From: Chloroflexota bacterium
Lineage (GTDB): Bacteria > Chloroflexota > Limnocylindria > P2-11E
NCBI GenBank assembly: GCA_005889405.1
Contig: VBFY01000059.1
Location: 1-64,000, forward strand
Reading direction: 5' to 3'
DNA: 64,000 bases
The notes beneath the pieces were generated by a model. The model was given only the letters and a program-made list of their open reading frames with translations. It searched no databases and had not been told where the DNA came from. This document shows positions 55,389 to 64,000 of the stretch, piece by piece. Within the stretch, counting starts at the first letter, position 1. Every line of letters starts with the position of its first letter. The position numbers were made by a program, and so were the translations under genes.

Positions 55389-57515
55389 CTAGATGAAGAG
55401 CGGCGCGAGGACGAGCGTGATGGTCGCGAGCAGCTTGATCAACACGTGCAGGCTCGGGCCTGCGGTGTCCTTGAACGGGTCCCCCACCGTGTCGCCGACG
55501 ACGGCCGCCGCGTGCGCCGGGGTGCCCTTGCCCAGGACCCGACCTTTGTCGTCCTTCAGCATGCCCGATTCGATGTACTTCTTCGCGTTGTCCCATGCGC
55601 CGCCACCGTTGTTCAATACGGTCGCGAGGATGACGCCGGCCATTGTGCCGACCATCAGCAGCGCCGCCTCGGCCTCGGCCTTGAGCAGGATGCCGACGAC
55701 GATCGGCGCGCCCACCGCGAGAAGGCCCGGCGCGATCATGTTGCGCAGCGCCGACGCGGTCGTGATGTCCACAACGCGCGCGTAATTCGGCTCCTCGGTG
55801 CCAGCCATGATCCCGGGGTGCTCGCGGAACTGGGTCCGCACCTCTTCGATGATCGCGGCGCCCGCGCGACCCACCGCGCGGATCGCGAGGGATGAGAAGA
55901 GGTACACGAGCATGGCGCCGAGGAAGCCGCCGAGGAAGACGTCCACCTTGGCTAGGTCGACGGTCTTGAACTCTTTCCCGGTCAGCTGAGCGACCTTGTC
56001 GAGATAGGCGGAGAAGAGCAGGAACGCGGCGAGGGCGGCCGACGCGACGGCGTATCCCTTCGTCAGCGCCTTGGTGGTATTACCCGCGGCGTCGAGGCGG
56101 TCGGTTCGTTCCCGCGTCTCTTCCGAGGCACGCGCCATCGACGCGACACCACCGGCGTTGTCCGTGATCGGTCCGAAGGTGTCCATGGCGAGGATGAACG
56201 CGGCGCTCATGAGCATGCCCATCGTCGCGACGGCCGTGCCGTAGATACCGCCATGCGGCAGGCCCGTGGTCTGACCCCATTGATCGCCGAGCCAGTGCGA
56301 GATGAAGAGCGCGATCGCGATCGTGATCGTCGACGACGCGGTGGTCTCGAAACCGACGGCGACGCCCGAGATGATCGTCGTGGCCGGACCGGTCTTTGCG
56401 GCTTCGGCGATCTCCTTCACGGGTCGCCAGTTGCCGGACGTGTAGTACTGCGTGATGTAGACGAAGGCGAGGCTGGTGAGGATGCCCACGACGCCGGCGC
56501 CGAAGAAGTAGAGGGCGCCACCCTTCTCGTTGAGCATCTGGTTCGTGACGAAATACATCCCGACGATCGAGAGCGCGATGGTGATGTAGTAGCCGGAGTT
56601 CAGCGAGCCCATCGGGTCCCGTCTCTCGTTGCCTCGGACGGTGAAGATCCCGATGACGCTGGCGATCAGGCCGAATCCACGGACGACGAGCGGGAACACG
56701 ATCCACGCGACGTTGTGCGTCACCGCGTAGATCGCGACGCCCAGGATCATCGCGCCGATGTTCTCGGCGGCGGTCGACTCGAACAGGTCCGCGCCACGAC
56801 CGGCGCAGTCGCCGACGTTGTCGCCGACGAGGTCCGCGATCACCGCGGCGTTGCGCGGATCGTCTTCCGGAATGCCCGCTTCGACCTTTCCGACGAGGTC
56901 CGCGCCAAGATCGGCGGCCTTGGTGTAGATGCCGCCGCCAAGCTGCGCGAAGAGCGCGACGAACGAGGCGCCGAAGCCGAAGCCGACGATCGTGAACGGC
57001 GCCTGGTCCGGATTCTGGAACCCGCCGTAGGCGATGAACATCGCGAACACGCCGATGAGGGACAGGCCGACCACCAGGATCCCGGACACCGCGCCGCCAC
57101 GGAGCGCGATCCGGAGCGCGTCGCCAATGCTGTGCTGCGCAGCCGCCGCGGTCCGCAGGTTCGACTTCACCGCGACGAACATGCCGACGATGCCCGAAGC
57201 CATCGAACAGATCGCGCCCACGAAGAACGCGATCGACGTGCGGATCGCGAGCTCCGTCGCCGAAACACCGGGCGCCGTCTCGAAGAAGAAGATGACAAGT
57301 CCGATGAGGACCATGCCGGCGATGGCGAGGAGGAAGATCGTGCGGTACTGACGCTGGATGAACGCGACGGCCGCGACGTAGATCGCCCCGGCGACCTTCT
57401 GCATGTCGGCGGTCCCGATCGGCGAGCGGAGGACGTCGTACGCGAAGTAGCCGGCGACGAGGACCGCGACCAGTCCGGAGAAGGGAACGACCCAAAGCAG
57501 GGGTTGCGCGTCCAA
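55389..57515 (-). CDS. hppA: Membrane-bound proton-translocating pyrophosphatase, K+-independent type
   Basis: ADLGADLVGKVEAGIPEDDPRNAAVIADLVGDNVGDCAGRGADLFES; GNTTKALTKG signature; TTG start. Confidence 0.95.
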   Translation of the reverse strand: MDAQPLLWVVPFSGLVAVLVAGYFAYDVLRSPIGTADMQKVAGAIYVAAVAFIQRQYRTIFLLAIAGMVLIGLVIFFFETAPGVSATELAIRTSIAFFVGAICSMASGIVGMFVAVKSNLRTAAAAQHSIGDALRIALRGGAVSGILVVGLSLIGVFAMFIAYGGFQNPDQAPFTIVGFGFGASFVALFAQLGGGIYTKAADLGADLVGKVEAGIPEDDPRNAAVIADLVGDNVGDCAGRGADLFESTAAENIGAMILGVAIYAVTHNVAWIVFPLVVRGFGLIASVIGIFTVRGNERRDPMGSLNSGYYITIALSIVGMYFVTNQMLNEKGGALYFFGAGVVGILTSLAFVYITQYYTSGNWRPVKEIAEAAKTGPATTIISGVAVGFETTASSTITIAIALFISHWLGDQWGQTTGLPHGGIYGTAVATMGMLMSAAFILAMDTFGPITDNAGGVASMARASEETRERTDRLDAAGNTTKALTKGYAVASAALAAFLLFSAYLDKVAQLTGKEFKTVDLAKVDVFLGGFLGAMLVYLFSSLAIRAVGRAGAAIIEEVRTQFREHPGIMAGTEEPNYARVVDITTASALRNMIAPGLLAVGAPIVVGILLKAEAEAALLMVGTMAGVILATVLNNGGGAWDNAKKYIESGMLKDDKGRVLGKGTPAHAAAVVGDTVGDPFKDTAGPSLHVLIKLLATITLVLAPLFI

Positions 57516-57709
57516 AAGGAGCCCTCCGCTACCTCGAAAAGTGAAGTTACAAGAAGCAAGCGCCCGCCCCGACGGAGGGGGCCGCAGCGCTTCGGCGGCA
57601 GTTTAGAGCAGGACGGCGCCAGCGGGCAAACCGGCTACCGCGGCGTGCACGAAACGCCGACGCAAGCGCAGACGAGCACGGCGAAAGCCGTGCGATTATC
57701 GTTCGAGAC

Positions 57710-57991
57710 ATGCCCCCGCAAAAGGCCTCAAAGAGCGCACCCAAGGCGGACGCGTCCGAGAAGCAGAAGAGCAAGGACCGCGACTGGCTCACGACGGGCG
57801 AGCTCGCCCAGCGTATCGGCTGGCGCGAGCATGCGCTGCGCGACGCGCTCCGCGGCAAAGACCTGCCGGGCGTCCGCCGCACCTCGTTCGGCTATCACGT
57901 CGAGGCGTCGGCGGTGGACGAGATCAAGAAGGCCCTCGGGGAAGCTCCGCCGAAAGGGAACAGCTCGCTCAAGACTCCCGCCCGGAACTAG
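57710..57991 (+). CDS. Small putative HTH (excisionase/MerR-like) protein
   Basis: DWLTTGELAQRIGWREHALRDALRGKDLPGVRRTSFGYHVEASAVDE; TATCGT-N7-ATG. Confidence 0.6.
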   Translation: MPPQKASKSAPKADASEKQKSKDRDWLTTGELAQRIGWREHALRDALRGKDLPGVRRTSFGYHVEASAVDEIKKALGEAPPKGNSSLKTPARN

Positions 57992-57997
57992 CCCGGT

Positions 57998-59443
57998 CTA
58001 GGCGTGCTTGCGCAGGCGCGCCGGAAGGATCTTGAGCTCCTCGCGGTACTTCGCCACCGTCCGCCGCGCGAGCTTGATGCCGTGCTTCTCGGCGAGCTTC
58101 TCAACGATCTCCTGATCGGAGTACGGCCGGCCCTCGTTCTCTGCCTCGATGATCTGTTTGATGACGTCCTTCGTCCCGAGCGAGGCCGTGAAGAACATCG
58201 CGAACGGGACGACCTGACCGGTCGGGAGCAGCACGAACTTGCCGGCGGTGGCGCGGCTCACCGTGGACTCGTGCATGCCGATCCGCTCACCGACCTCGGC
58301 ACGCGTCAGCGGACGCAGCGACTGGATCCCGTGCTCGAGGAAATCGAGCTGGCATTCGACGATGACCTCGGTGATCCGCAGGATCGTCTGACGACGCTGA
58401 TTGATGTTGTCGATGAAGAACTTCGCTCGCGTGACGTACTCGCGGATGTGCTGCCGGTCGTCGTCGTTCATCGGCACCGTCGCGGCACCGCCGTCCTTGC
58501 GCGCGGCCTGCAGCTGCATGATCAGTTGCCGATACACGGGATTCACGCGTAACGAGAAACGCCGCGACTCGATGACCTCGACCTCGTGCTGACCGGCCTC
58601 CGACTTCGTGATGATCACGTCGGGCCGCAAGCCGACCTCGCGACCACCGATGCTCGTGCCATCCGGACCGGCGGCGAAGCCGTGCGCCGGATGTGGGTTG
58701 AGGTTCGCCGCGATGTAGTCGAGCGCGCTCTGGACCTCGTCGCGCGTGATGCGGAGCGCTTGCGCGACATCACCGAACTTGTGTTCGCCCATCTCGCGGA
58801 AGTGGTCGGAGACGATCTCGCGCACATGTGGCGGGACTTCCTCGCCGACCTCCTCGAGGTGCTGCATCTGGATCATGAGGCATTCGCGAACGTCACGCGC
58901 GCCGATGCCCCAGGGCTCGACGGATTGGATCGCGCGCAGCGCGCGCATCGCGTCGGCGACCGAGACCTTCATCGTGTTCGCTGCGTCTTCGATCGTGACA
59001 CTCGGATCGAGGTACCCGTTCTCGTTGATGTTGCCGATGAGGTACTCCGCGACCGGGAGCAGCCGCGCAGGGAGCAAGACGCGGACATTCCACGAAAGCC
59101 AGTCGGCAAGGGTCTGCTCCGACTCGGCGCGCACGACGGGGTCGAACTCGTCACCGTCGTCGTCACGCTGCATAAGACTCGTGCCTTCGAGAGGTTCGGT
59201 CTCGGGATCGTTCGATCGCGGCGCCTTCGCCAGTCCGAAACAATTGAGGCACACGCGTCCTGGAAGCGGCTGCCCGCAAAGGGGACAGACCTGCTGCTCC
59301 TCGAGATCGAGTGCCGGATTCTCCTGCAGCTCCTGATTGATGACGTCCTGCAGCTCTAGTGATGACAGCTGCAAGATCGCATTGGCGGCGATCTGTTTCG
59401 GGGTGACCTTCAGTTGCTGCTGCGGCAGTAAGCGCAGATCCAC
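57998..59443 (-). CDS. rpoN: RNA polymerase sigma-54 factor with CX2C-X8-CX2C insert
   Basis: MDLRLLPQQQLKVTPKQIAANAILQLSSLELQ...; RpoN box ARRTVAKYREELKILPARLRK. Confidence 0.95.
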   Translation of the reverse strand: MDLRLLPQQQLKVTPKQIAANAILQLSSLELQDVINQELQENPALDLEEQQVCPLCGQPLPGRVCLNCFGLAKAPRSNDPETEPLEGTSLMQRDDDGDEFDPVVRAESEQTLADWLSWNVRVLLPARLLPVAEYLIGNINENGYLDPSVTIEDAANTMKVSVADAMRALRAIQSVEPWGIGARDVRECLMIQMQHLEEVGEEVPPHVREIVSDHFREMGEHKFGDVAQALRITRDEVQSALDYIAANLNPHPAHGFAAGPDGTSIGGREVGLRPDVIITKSEAGQHEVEVIESRRFSLRVNPVYRQLIMQLQAARKDGGAATVPMNDDDRQHIREYVTRAKFFIDNINQRRQTILRITEVIVECQLDFLEHGIQSLRPLTRAEVGERIGMHESTVSRATAGKFVLLPTGQVVPFAMFFTASLGTKDVIKQIIEAENEGRPYSDQEIVEKLAEKHGIKLARRTVAKYREELKILPARLRKHA

Positions 59444-59461
59444 TTCGGCTACCTTAACCCA
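59444..59461. promoter_or_regulatory. Bidirectional leaderless -10 element between rpoN and 59462 gene
   Basis: TACCTTA region: plus TACCTT-N6-ATG, minus TAAGGT-N7-GTG within 18 bp. Confidence 0.55.
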
Positions 59462-61237
59462 ATGGTCGTGCGAGCCGAGTTGATCCTGTTCGTGGTGGCT
59501 CTTGCACTTGCCGCGCTCGCGTTCGCATTTGCCATGCCGTATAGAACGTTCCGCTGGCGGATCCCACTAGCCGCGGCCTTGTGTGTGATCGCGGGCCTTG
59601 CGCCGCTCCTTCTGTATGTCGCGCTCGATCCCGAGCGTGCCCGTGGACAGGCGCTATGGGAATGGTCCGCCGTAGGGGGGCCGACCATCCAAGCCTCGTA
59701 TCGCCTGGACGGTCTCGCCGCGATCGGCGTCGGCATCGGCGCTCTCTATGTCGCGGCCGCCCTGGTCGCGACGACACGTGTGAGTGCCCGCCACCAGCTC
59801 TTGCGACCGGTGATCCTCTTGAACGGACTCGTCTTCATCACGCTCGCGGTCACGGACGACCTCATCGCCGACATCGTCGTCCTAGGTGCGCTCGCCGCAC
59901 TTACGTCATTCATCGCGATGCTCGTTTCGCCCGCGGCCGCCGTCGCGCGTATCACCGGATATCTCGCGGGCGGCGTCCAAGGCTTCGTCGTGGCCGGACT
60001 CCTCGTGTCTCGATTCGGTGGCGCATCGTTCCGCTTCGACACGCTCTCGCCCGATGCGGTGACGCCCGGGGTCGTCGTTGCGGCTTCGCTCGGCGCCGCG
60101 CTCTTCGCGGGTCTTTATCCGTTCGTGCCCTGGGGGTACCGCAGCGAAGAGGCCGGCGAGCGCGAGAGCCTGCGCGGGCTGCTCACGATGCCTGCCGGCT
60201 TCGGCGCGACGCTCGTGCTCTGTCGGATCCTCGGTGTGACTCGCATCGATCTCGCGACCCTCGGGCTCCCCGCGATCATCTCGCCCGCGCTCATCGCTGT
60301 CGTCGTCGCTGCCCTCGCGCTTCGGTTCATCCTGCGGCGGAACAGACCGGGTTTGCGACGACGTATCGCGATCTCAGTGCTGGTACTCGTGGTCGTCCAG
60401 GCGTACCCGTTCCTTCACTGGAGCCACCTCATCCTCGTCGCGATGTTGCTCACCATCGCGTACGCCGCGGCGGTCTCGCTCGCGCTGCCGGAGCAGTGGG
60501 CCATCTCGCGCTACGACGTCGTGCTCGCCGCGCTGTGGATCGCGCTGGCCACCGGATCGCCGACCGCGCTTGCCGGCGCGCTGGTCGTCCTCGCGGGGGG
60601 CGGACTCGCCGCGGTTGCGGACGCGTTCTGGATGCCGCCACATCGCTCGTACATCACCGCGATGGCGAGCTCGACGGTGATCGTCGCGGGCGCGTTGACT
60701 CTCGCAGTCGGCGCGCTCGACGCGCCGGACCTCATAACGGTGGTGCTCGCCGTCGTCGCGGTCGCCGTGCTCGTCGGACTCGAGCTCGCGCACGCGGGTC
60801 GGAGACTCAGCATCGCGGCGGTCCCGTCGGACCTCGACGTGTCCGCGTCGATCGCGTCGTTCCTCGGCACGATCATGGTCCTGCTCGCGCTCTCGCTGCC
60901 GCTGCTCGACGCGATGTCCGAAGCCTTCGGCCGTCCGAACACGCGGAAGCTCGACGACTTCGTCACACTCGTGCCGGTCGTCGCGGTCGTCGCGACGCTG
61001 CTCGTCGTCGCGGCGCGCACGGCGCGCGTGTTCCTCCCCGAGCTGACCACCCTCAGCACGCGGCTCGACGCGGTGGTCAAGGCCGCGGACCCGGTCCCGA
61101 TCGCGGCAGCGTCCTTCCGCGCTCTCGCCGGATCCGCGACCACGGCGTCCGGCGTCTTCGCACTGTTCGAAGAACGAGCCGGGGTCTGGCTCGCGCTCAC
61201 GCTCATCGCGACGCTGCTGGTCTGGTCGGTGCGCTGA
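59462..61237 (+). CDS. Divergent NuoL/antiporter-like membrane protein
   Basis: 591 aa, ~15 hydrophobic segments; YRLDGLAAIGVGIGALYV... resembles NuoL/M/N TM region. Confidence 0.55.
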   Translation: MVVRAELILFVVALALAALAFAFAMPYRTFRWRIPLAAALCVIAGLAPLLLYVALDPERARGQALWEWSAVGGPTIQASYRLDGLAAIGVGIGALYVAAALVATTRVSARHQLLRPVILLNGLVFITLAVTDDLIADIVVLGALAALTSFIAMLVSPAAAVARITGYLAGGVQGFVVAGLLVSRFGGASFRFDTLSPDAVTPGVVVAASLGAALFAGLYPFVPWGYRSEEAGERESLRGLLTMPAGFGATLVLCRILGVTRIDLATLGLPAIISPALIAVVVAALALRFILRRNRPGLRRRIAISVLVLVVVQAYPFLHWSHLILVAMLLTIAYAAAVSLALPEQWAISRYDVVLAALWIALATGSPTALAGALVVLAGGGLAAVADAFWMPPHRSYITAMASSTVIVAGALTLAVGALDAPDLITVVLAVVAVAVLVGLELAHAGRRLSIAAVPSDLDVSASIASFLGTIMVLLALSLPLLDAMSEAFGRPNTRKLDDFVTLVPVVAVVATLLVVAARTARVFLPELTTLSTRLDAVVKAADPVPIAAASFRALAGSATTASGVFALFEERAGVWLALTLIATLLVWSVR

Positions 61238-61824
61238 TGCTGCTGCTCGCGATCGTCGCGATCACCACGCTCGCGGCGAACAGCGCACGACAGCTGCGCT
61301 ACACGGCGGTCGCGTTCTTCGCCGTCGCGCTCGCCGCGCATCTCATCGACGACGGAACGCTCGCCGCGGCGCAGGTCCTGGTCTCGGCGGCCGCGGCACT
61401 GGTGGCCTCCGCGATCCTCTTCGTTGCCGCGCGGGATCGGCGGTTCGGTGAGGATCCCGGTTGGCGTCTCTGGATCGCCACGATCGTCGCGGCCGCGACG
61501 ACGGCGGCGGCGTTCGCGTTCCTGCGCCCGCAGACGGGCGACGAGATCAACACGAACCTCCTCGGTCCGGACCCGAGCGGCGTCACGACCGACGTCGCGG
61601 CGTTCTGGCTCCTCTCGTCGGGAATCGCGATCCTGCTGACGGCACGCGGAGCGGTCCGCGGTTCGCTCGGCGCGCTCCTCATGCTCACGGGCACGCAGCT
61701 GCTCGTGCAGCAGGTGCCCGGTCCGCATCTCGCGTTGACGCTGCTGCTGTCGTGGCTCCAGGTCGTCGTCGCACTGGCCGGCGCGTTCCTTATCGTCAAT
61801 CAGCGGGCGGCTCGCGAAGCATGA
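61237..61824 (+). CDS. NuoJ/NuoK-fusion-like (HyfE-like) membrane protein
   Basis: LAAAQVLVSAAAALVASAILFVAA (NuoJ-like) and SSGIAILLTARGAVRGSLGALLMLTGTQLLV (NuoK-like). Confidence 0.5.
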   Translation: MLLLAIVAITTLAANSARQLRYTAVAFFAVALAAHLIDDGTLAAAQVLVSAAAALVASAILFVAARDRRFGEDPGWRLWIATIVAAATTAAAFAFLRPQTGDEINTNLLGPDPSGVTTDVAAFWLLSSGIAILLTARGAVRGSLGALLMLTGTQLLVQQVPGPHLALTLLLSWLQVVVALAGAFLIVNQRAAREA

Positions 61825-63173
61825 TCGAAGTCGTCGCGCTCCTCGGTGTTGCCGCGCTCGTCGCATTCGGTGTCCGCAAACGGCTCGCGGTCGTGGGGAC
61901 CGTCACCCTCGCGGCGCTCGCGGCCGCGATCGCCATCGTCGTGCTGATGCCGATGGACGCGTCCGGCGATGTGCTCGAGCTCCCGTGGCACATGTCGGAG
62001 CTGGCGCGGCTCGCGGCGGTCGTGCTGCTCGGAACGCTCTGCTTGCTGGTGCTCGCGGTCTGGGTCGACGAGCCCGCGTACAACTTCTTCCCCACCGCCC
62101 TCGTCGTCGCCGCGGTCGTCCTCGCGGTGCTCGTGCTCACGACACCGATCGCGATCTACGGGGCGCTGCTGCTGGGGCTGCTCATTCCGGTCGGCTCGTT
62201 CACGTTCCAAGTGCATCGCAACCGCAGTGCGGAGGCTGCGTATCGCCACTTCAGCTTCGTCGCGCTCGGCGGTTGCCTCGGCCTCTCCGCACTCGCGCTC
62301 TCGGCAAGCCTTGGACGCGATCAGCCACCGTCGACGTTCGTCCTCCTCGTCGTGATCCTGGTCGTCGCCTTCGCGCTCAAGCTTGCGGCCATCCCGTTCC
62401 ACACACACGCGGCGCTGCTCGCTTCCGAGGTCCCCGCGTCGGCCCTGGCGCTCTACTTCGGGGTCCTGGTACCGACGACGTTCATCGCGTTCGCGCAGAT
62501 CCTCGTTCTCTCCGGTCTGCTCCCCGCCATCGTGTCGATCGGAAAGGTGCAGGACCTGCTCCTCGCGCTCGGGATCACGTCCGCGCTGGGCGGCGCGTTC
62601 CTCGCCACCGGGTCGACGGAGCTGCGCCGCGTCGCGGTCTACTCGGTGATCGCGAACCTGGGGCAGGCGCTCGTCGGGATCGCAACGCTGTCAGGTCCGG
62701 GGATCATCGGTGCGATGGCGATCGCACTCGTGACCGGCATGGCGGCGACGCAGCAGCTCCTCGCGGCCGGGACGCTCGAACGTCGCGCCGGCGTCGGGCG
62801 ACCGAGCGCGACGAACGCGCCACTGGCTGCGCTCGCTTTCGTCGTCGGCGGCTTCGCGATGATCGGCGCGCCGCCGCTCGTCGCGTTTCCGGGACACTTC
62901 TTCGTCGAGCTCATCGCGTACTCGTACTCCGCGTGGATGGGTACCGCGCTCGTCATCGCGACGCTGGGCGTCCTCGTCGCGCAGTTACGCGCGGCAATGG
63001 CGATCTTCCGCACCGCGCCCGACCGCTGGCGGGTGGAGCGGAAGCCGATCGCCGGCATCGTCGGCGGTCTCGTCTTCGCGGCGCTCCTCATCGGCGGCGT
63101 CCAGCCTGACGGTTTCCTGCAGCCGATCGCGGCGTTCGCGGACCAGTTCCTTCGCGCGCTGCATCCGCTCTAG
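61821..63173 (+). CDS. NuoN/MrpD-like proton-conducting transporter subunit
   Basis: ALKLAAIPFHTHAALLASEVPA; RRVAVYSVIANLGQALVGIA. Confidence 0.75.
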   Translation: MIEVVALLGVAALVAFGVRKRLAVVGTVTLAALAAAIAIVVLMPMDASGDVLELPWHMSELARLAAVVLLGTLCLLVLAVWVDEPAYNFFPTALVVAAVVLAVLVLTTPIAIYGALLLGLLIPVGSFTFQVHRNRSAEAAYRHFSFVALGGCLGLSALALSASLGRDQPPSTFVLLVVILVVAFALKLAAIPFHTHAALLASEVPASALALYFGVLVPTTFIAFAQILVLSGLLPAIVSIGKVQDLLLALGITSALGGAFLATGSTELRRVAVYSVIANLGQALVGIATLSGPGIIGAMAIALVTGMAATQQLLAAGTLERRAGVGRPSATNAPLAALAFVVGGFAMIGAPPLVAFPGHFFVELIAYSYSAWMGTALVIATLGVLVAQLRAAMAIFRTAPDRWRVERKPIAGIVGGLVFAALLIGGVQPDGFLQPIAAFADQFLRALHPL

Positions 63174-63185
63174 CGGGGCGTCCGT

Positions 63186-64000
63186 TCAGCGCGACGCGAG
63201 CAGCGAGAGCGGATCCATCGGCTGACCGCCGCTGAGGACGGCGAAGTGGAGATGCGGACCGGTCGTGATACCGGTCAAGCCGACGAAGCCGATCACCTCG
63301 CCGGCGATGACGGGATCTCCTATCCGCACCGGCGGACGCGCGAACGTGTCGTCGAGATGTGCGTACACAGAGACCAGGCCACCCGGATGCGCGATGAGGA
63401 CGACCATCGCGCCGTCGGAGAGATGGCCGACGAATGTCACGCGTCCTTCCGCGGCAGCGAGCACCGGCTGCCCGAGTGGCGCCGCGATGTCGATGGCGTC
63501 GTGGAAGTGCGCGTAGTACGAGCCGCGGAACGTTCTCGCCGGCTCGAGCGCGAACGTCGTGGGTCCGAACGGCTGCGTGATCGCGCCGCGCACCGGCAGA
63601 GACCAGGTCGACGGTGCGGCGCCGTCGCTGGACATCGCCGTCGCCACCAGTTGCGCGAGCGAGGTCTGCGCGGCGGCCGCGTCGCGTGCGAGCGACTCGA
63701 GCACCGCGACCTCGGCCGCGCGTTTGTCGCCCTCACCGTTCGCGGCCGCGGCGGCGATCGTTCTCGCGCGGTCGCGGAGCCGGCTGAGCTGGCCCTGCTT
63801 GGCGGCGACGGCCTCCCGCGCACTCGCGAGCTGCGCCGCGCGCTCGGACAGCCGCGTCTGCGCATCGCGGAGCGCGGCGTCGATCGAGAGCAGCTCCCGA
63901 TAGGCCTCGATCTGCGGGTCAGTCAGCGCCGCGAGTGAGGGCGTCGCGCTCGCGGCCGCCAGCCGGAAGGCGTCGCGCGTGAGGCGCTCGCGGATCGCGC
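63186..64000 (-). CDS. M23-family murein peptidase (EnvC-like), N-terminus beyond window
   Basis: FHDAIDIAAPLGQPVLAAAEGRVTFVG...GITTGPHLHFAVLSGG; coiled coil continues in frame toward window end. Confidence 0.88.
   Translation of the reverse strand, partial: AIRERLTRDAFRLAAASATPSLAALTDPQIEAYRELLSIDAALRDAQTRLSERAAQLASAREAVAAKQGQLSRLRDRARTIAAAAANGEGDKRAAEVAVLESLARDAAAAQTSLAQLVATAMSSDGAAPSTWSLPVRGAITQPFGPTTFALEPARTFRGSYYAHFHDAIDIAAPLGQPVLAAAEGRVTFVGHLSDGAMVVLIAHPGGLVSVYAHLDDTFARPPVRIGDPVIAGEVIGFVGLTGITTGPHLHFAVLSGGQPMDPLSLLASR

Noticed and set aside
56253-58001. Plus-strand ORF of 582 aa antisense to hppA
   Set aside because: Shadow ORF of low-complexity DR/ER/HR composition; hppA on the opposite strand is unambiguous.
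1-64000. CRISPR array, prophage, toxin-antitoxin or classical defence island
   Set aside because: No regularly spaced repeats, Cas, integrase, transposase, restriction-modification or phage structural genes seen on either strand.

Overview
High-GC bacterial chromosome segment, very gene-dense. Gene content and style suggest a Chloroflexota-like lineage, but this is inference only. It is mostly housekeeping and biosynthesis: a seven-gene arginine cluster argC-J-B-R-G-H-argA whose genes are joined by 4-bp start/stop overlaps; riboflavin genes ribD-ribE-ribBA plus a detached ribH; pxpABC (5-oxoprolinase); serS, class I lysK, greA, mutY, rpoN, hppA, two M16 peptidases, a MecA-like PBP, gamma-glutamyltransferase, GH57 and other glycosidases; and one tRNA-Ser(UGA). 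Main second-look items: (1) a class I SAM methyltransferase interrupted by an in-frame TGA, followed by an 8-bp hairpin with a GGUCG loop at SECIS-like distance (selenoprotein candidate versus pseudogene); (2) a divergent complex-I/Mrp-like membrane trio with no hydrogenase or dehydrogenase partner visible; (3) a recurrent TANNNT-N6/7-start-codon arrangement implying widespread leaderless transcription, including bidirectional -10 boxes and one gene whose only well-placed start is ATC; (4) a 37-nt duplication of the tRNA-Ser 5' end bracketing a ~580-bp mini-island; (5) sigma-54 carrying a CX2C-X8-CX2C zinc-ribbon-like insert; (6) a tandem ArgR-operator-like element overlapping a good argC promoter. 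No CRISPR array, rRNA, transposase or integrase gene was recognised.
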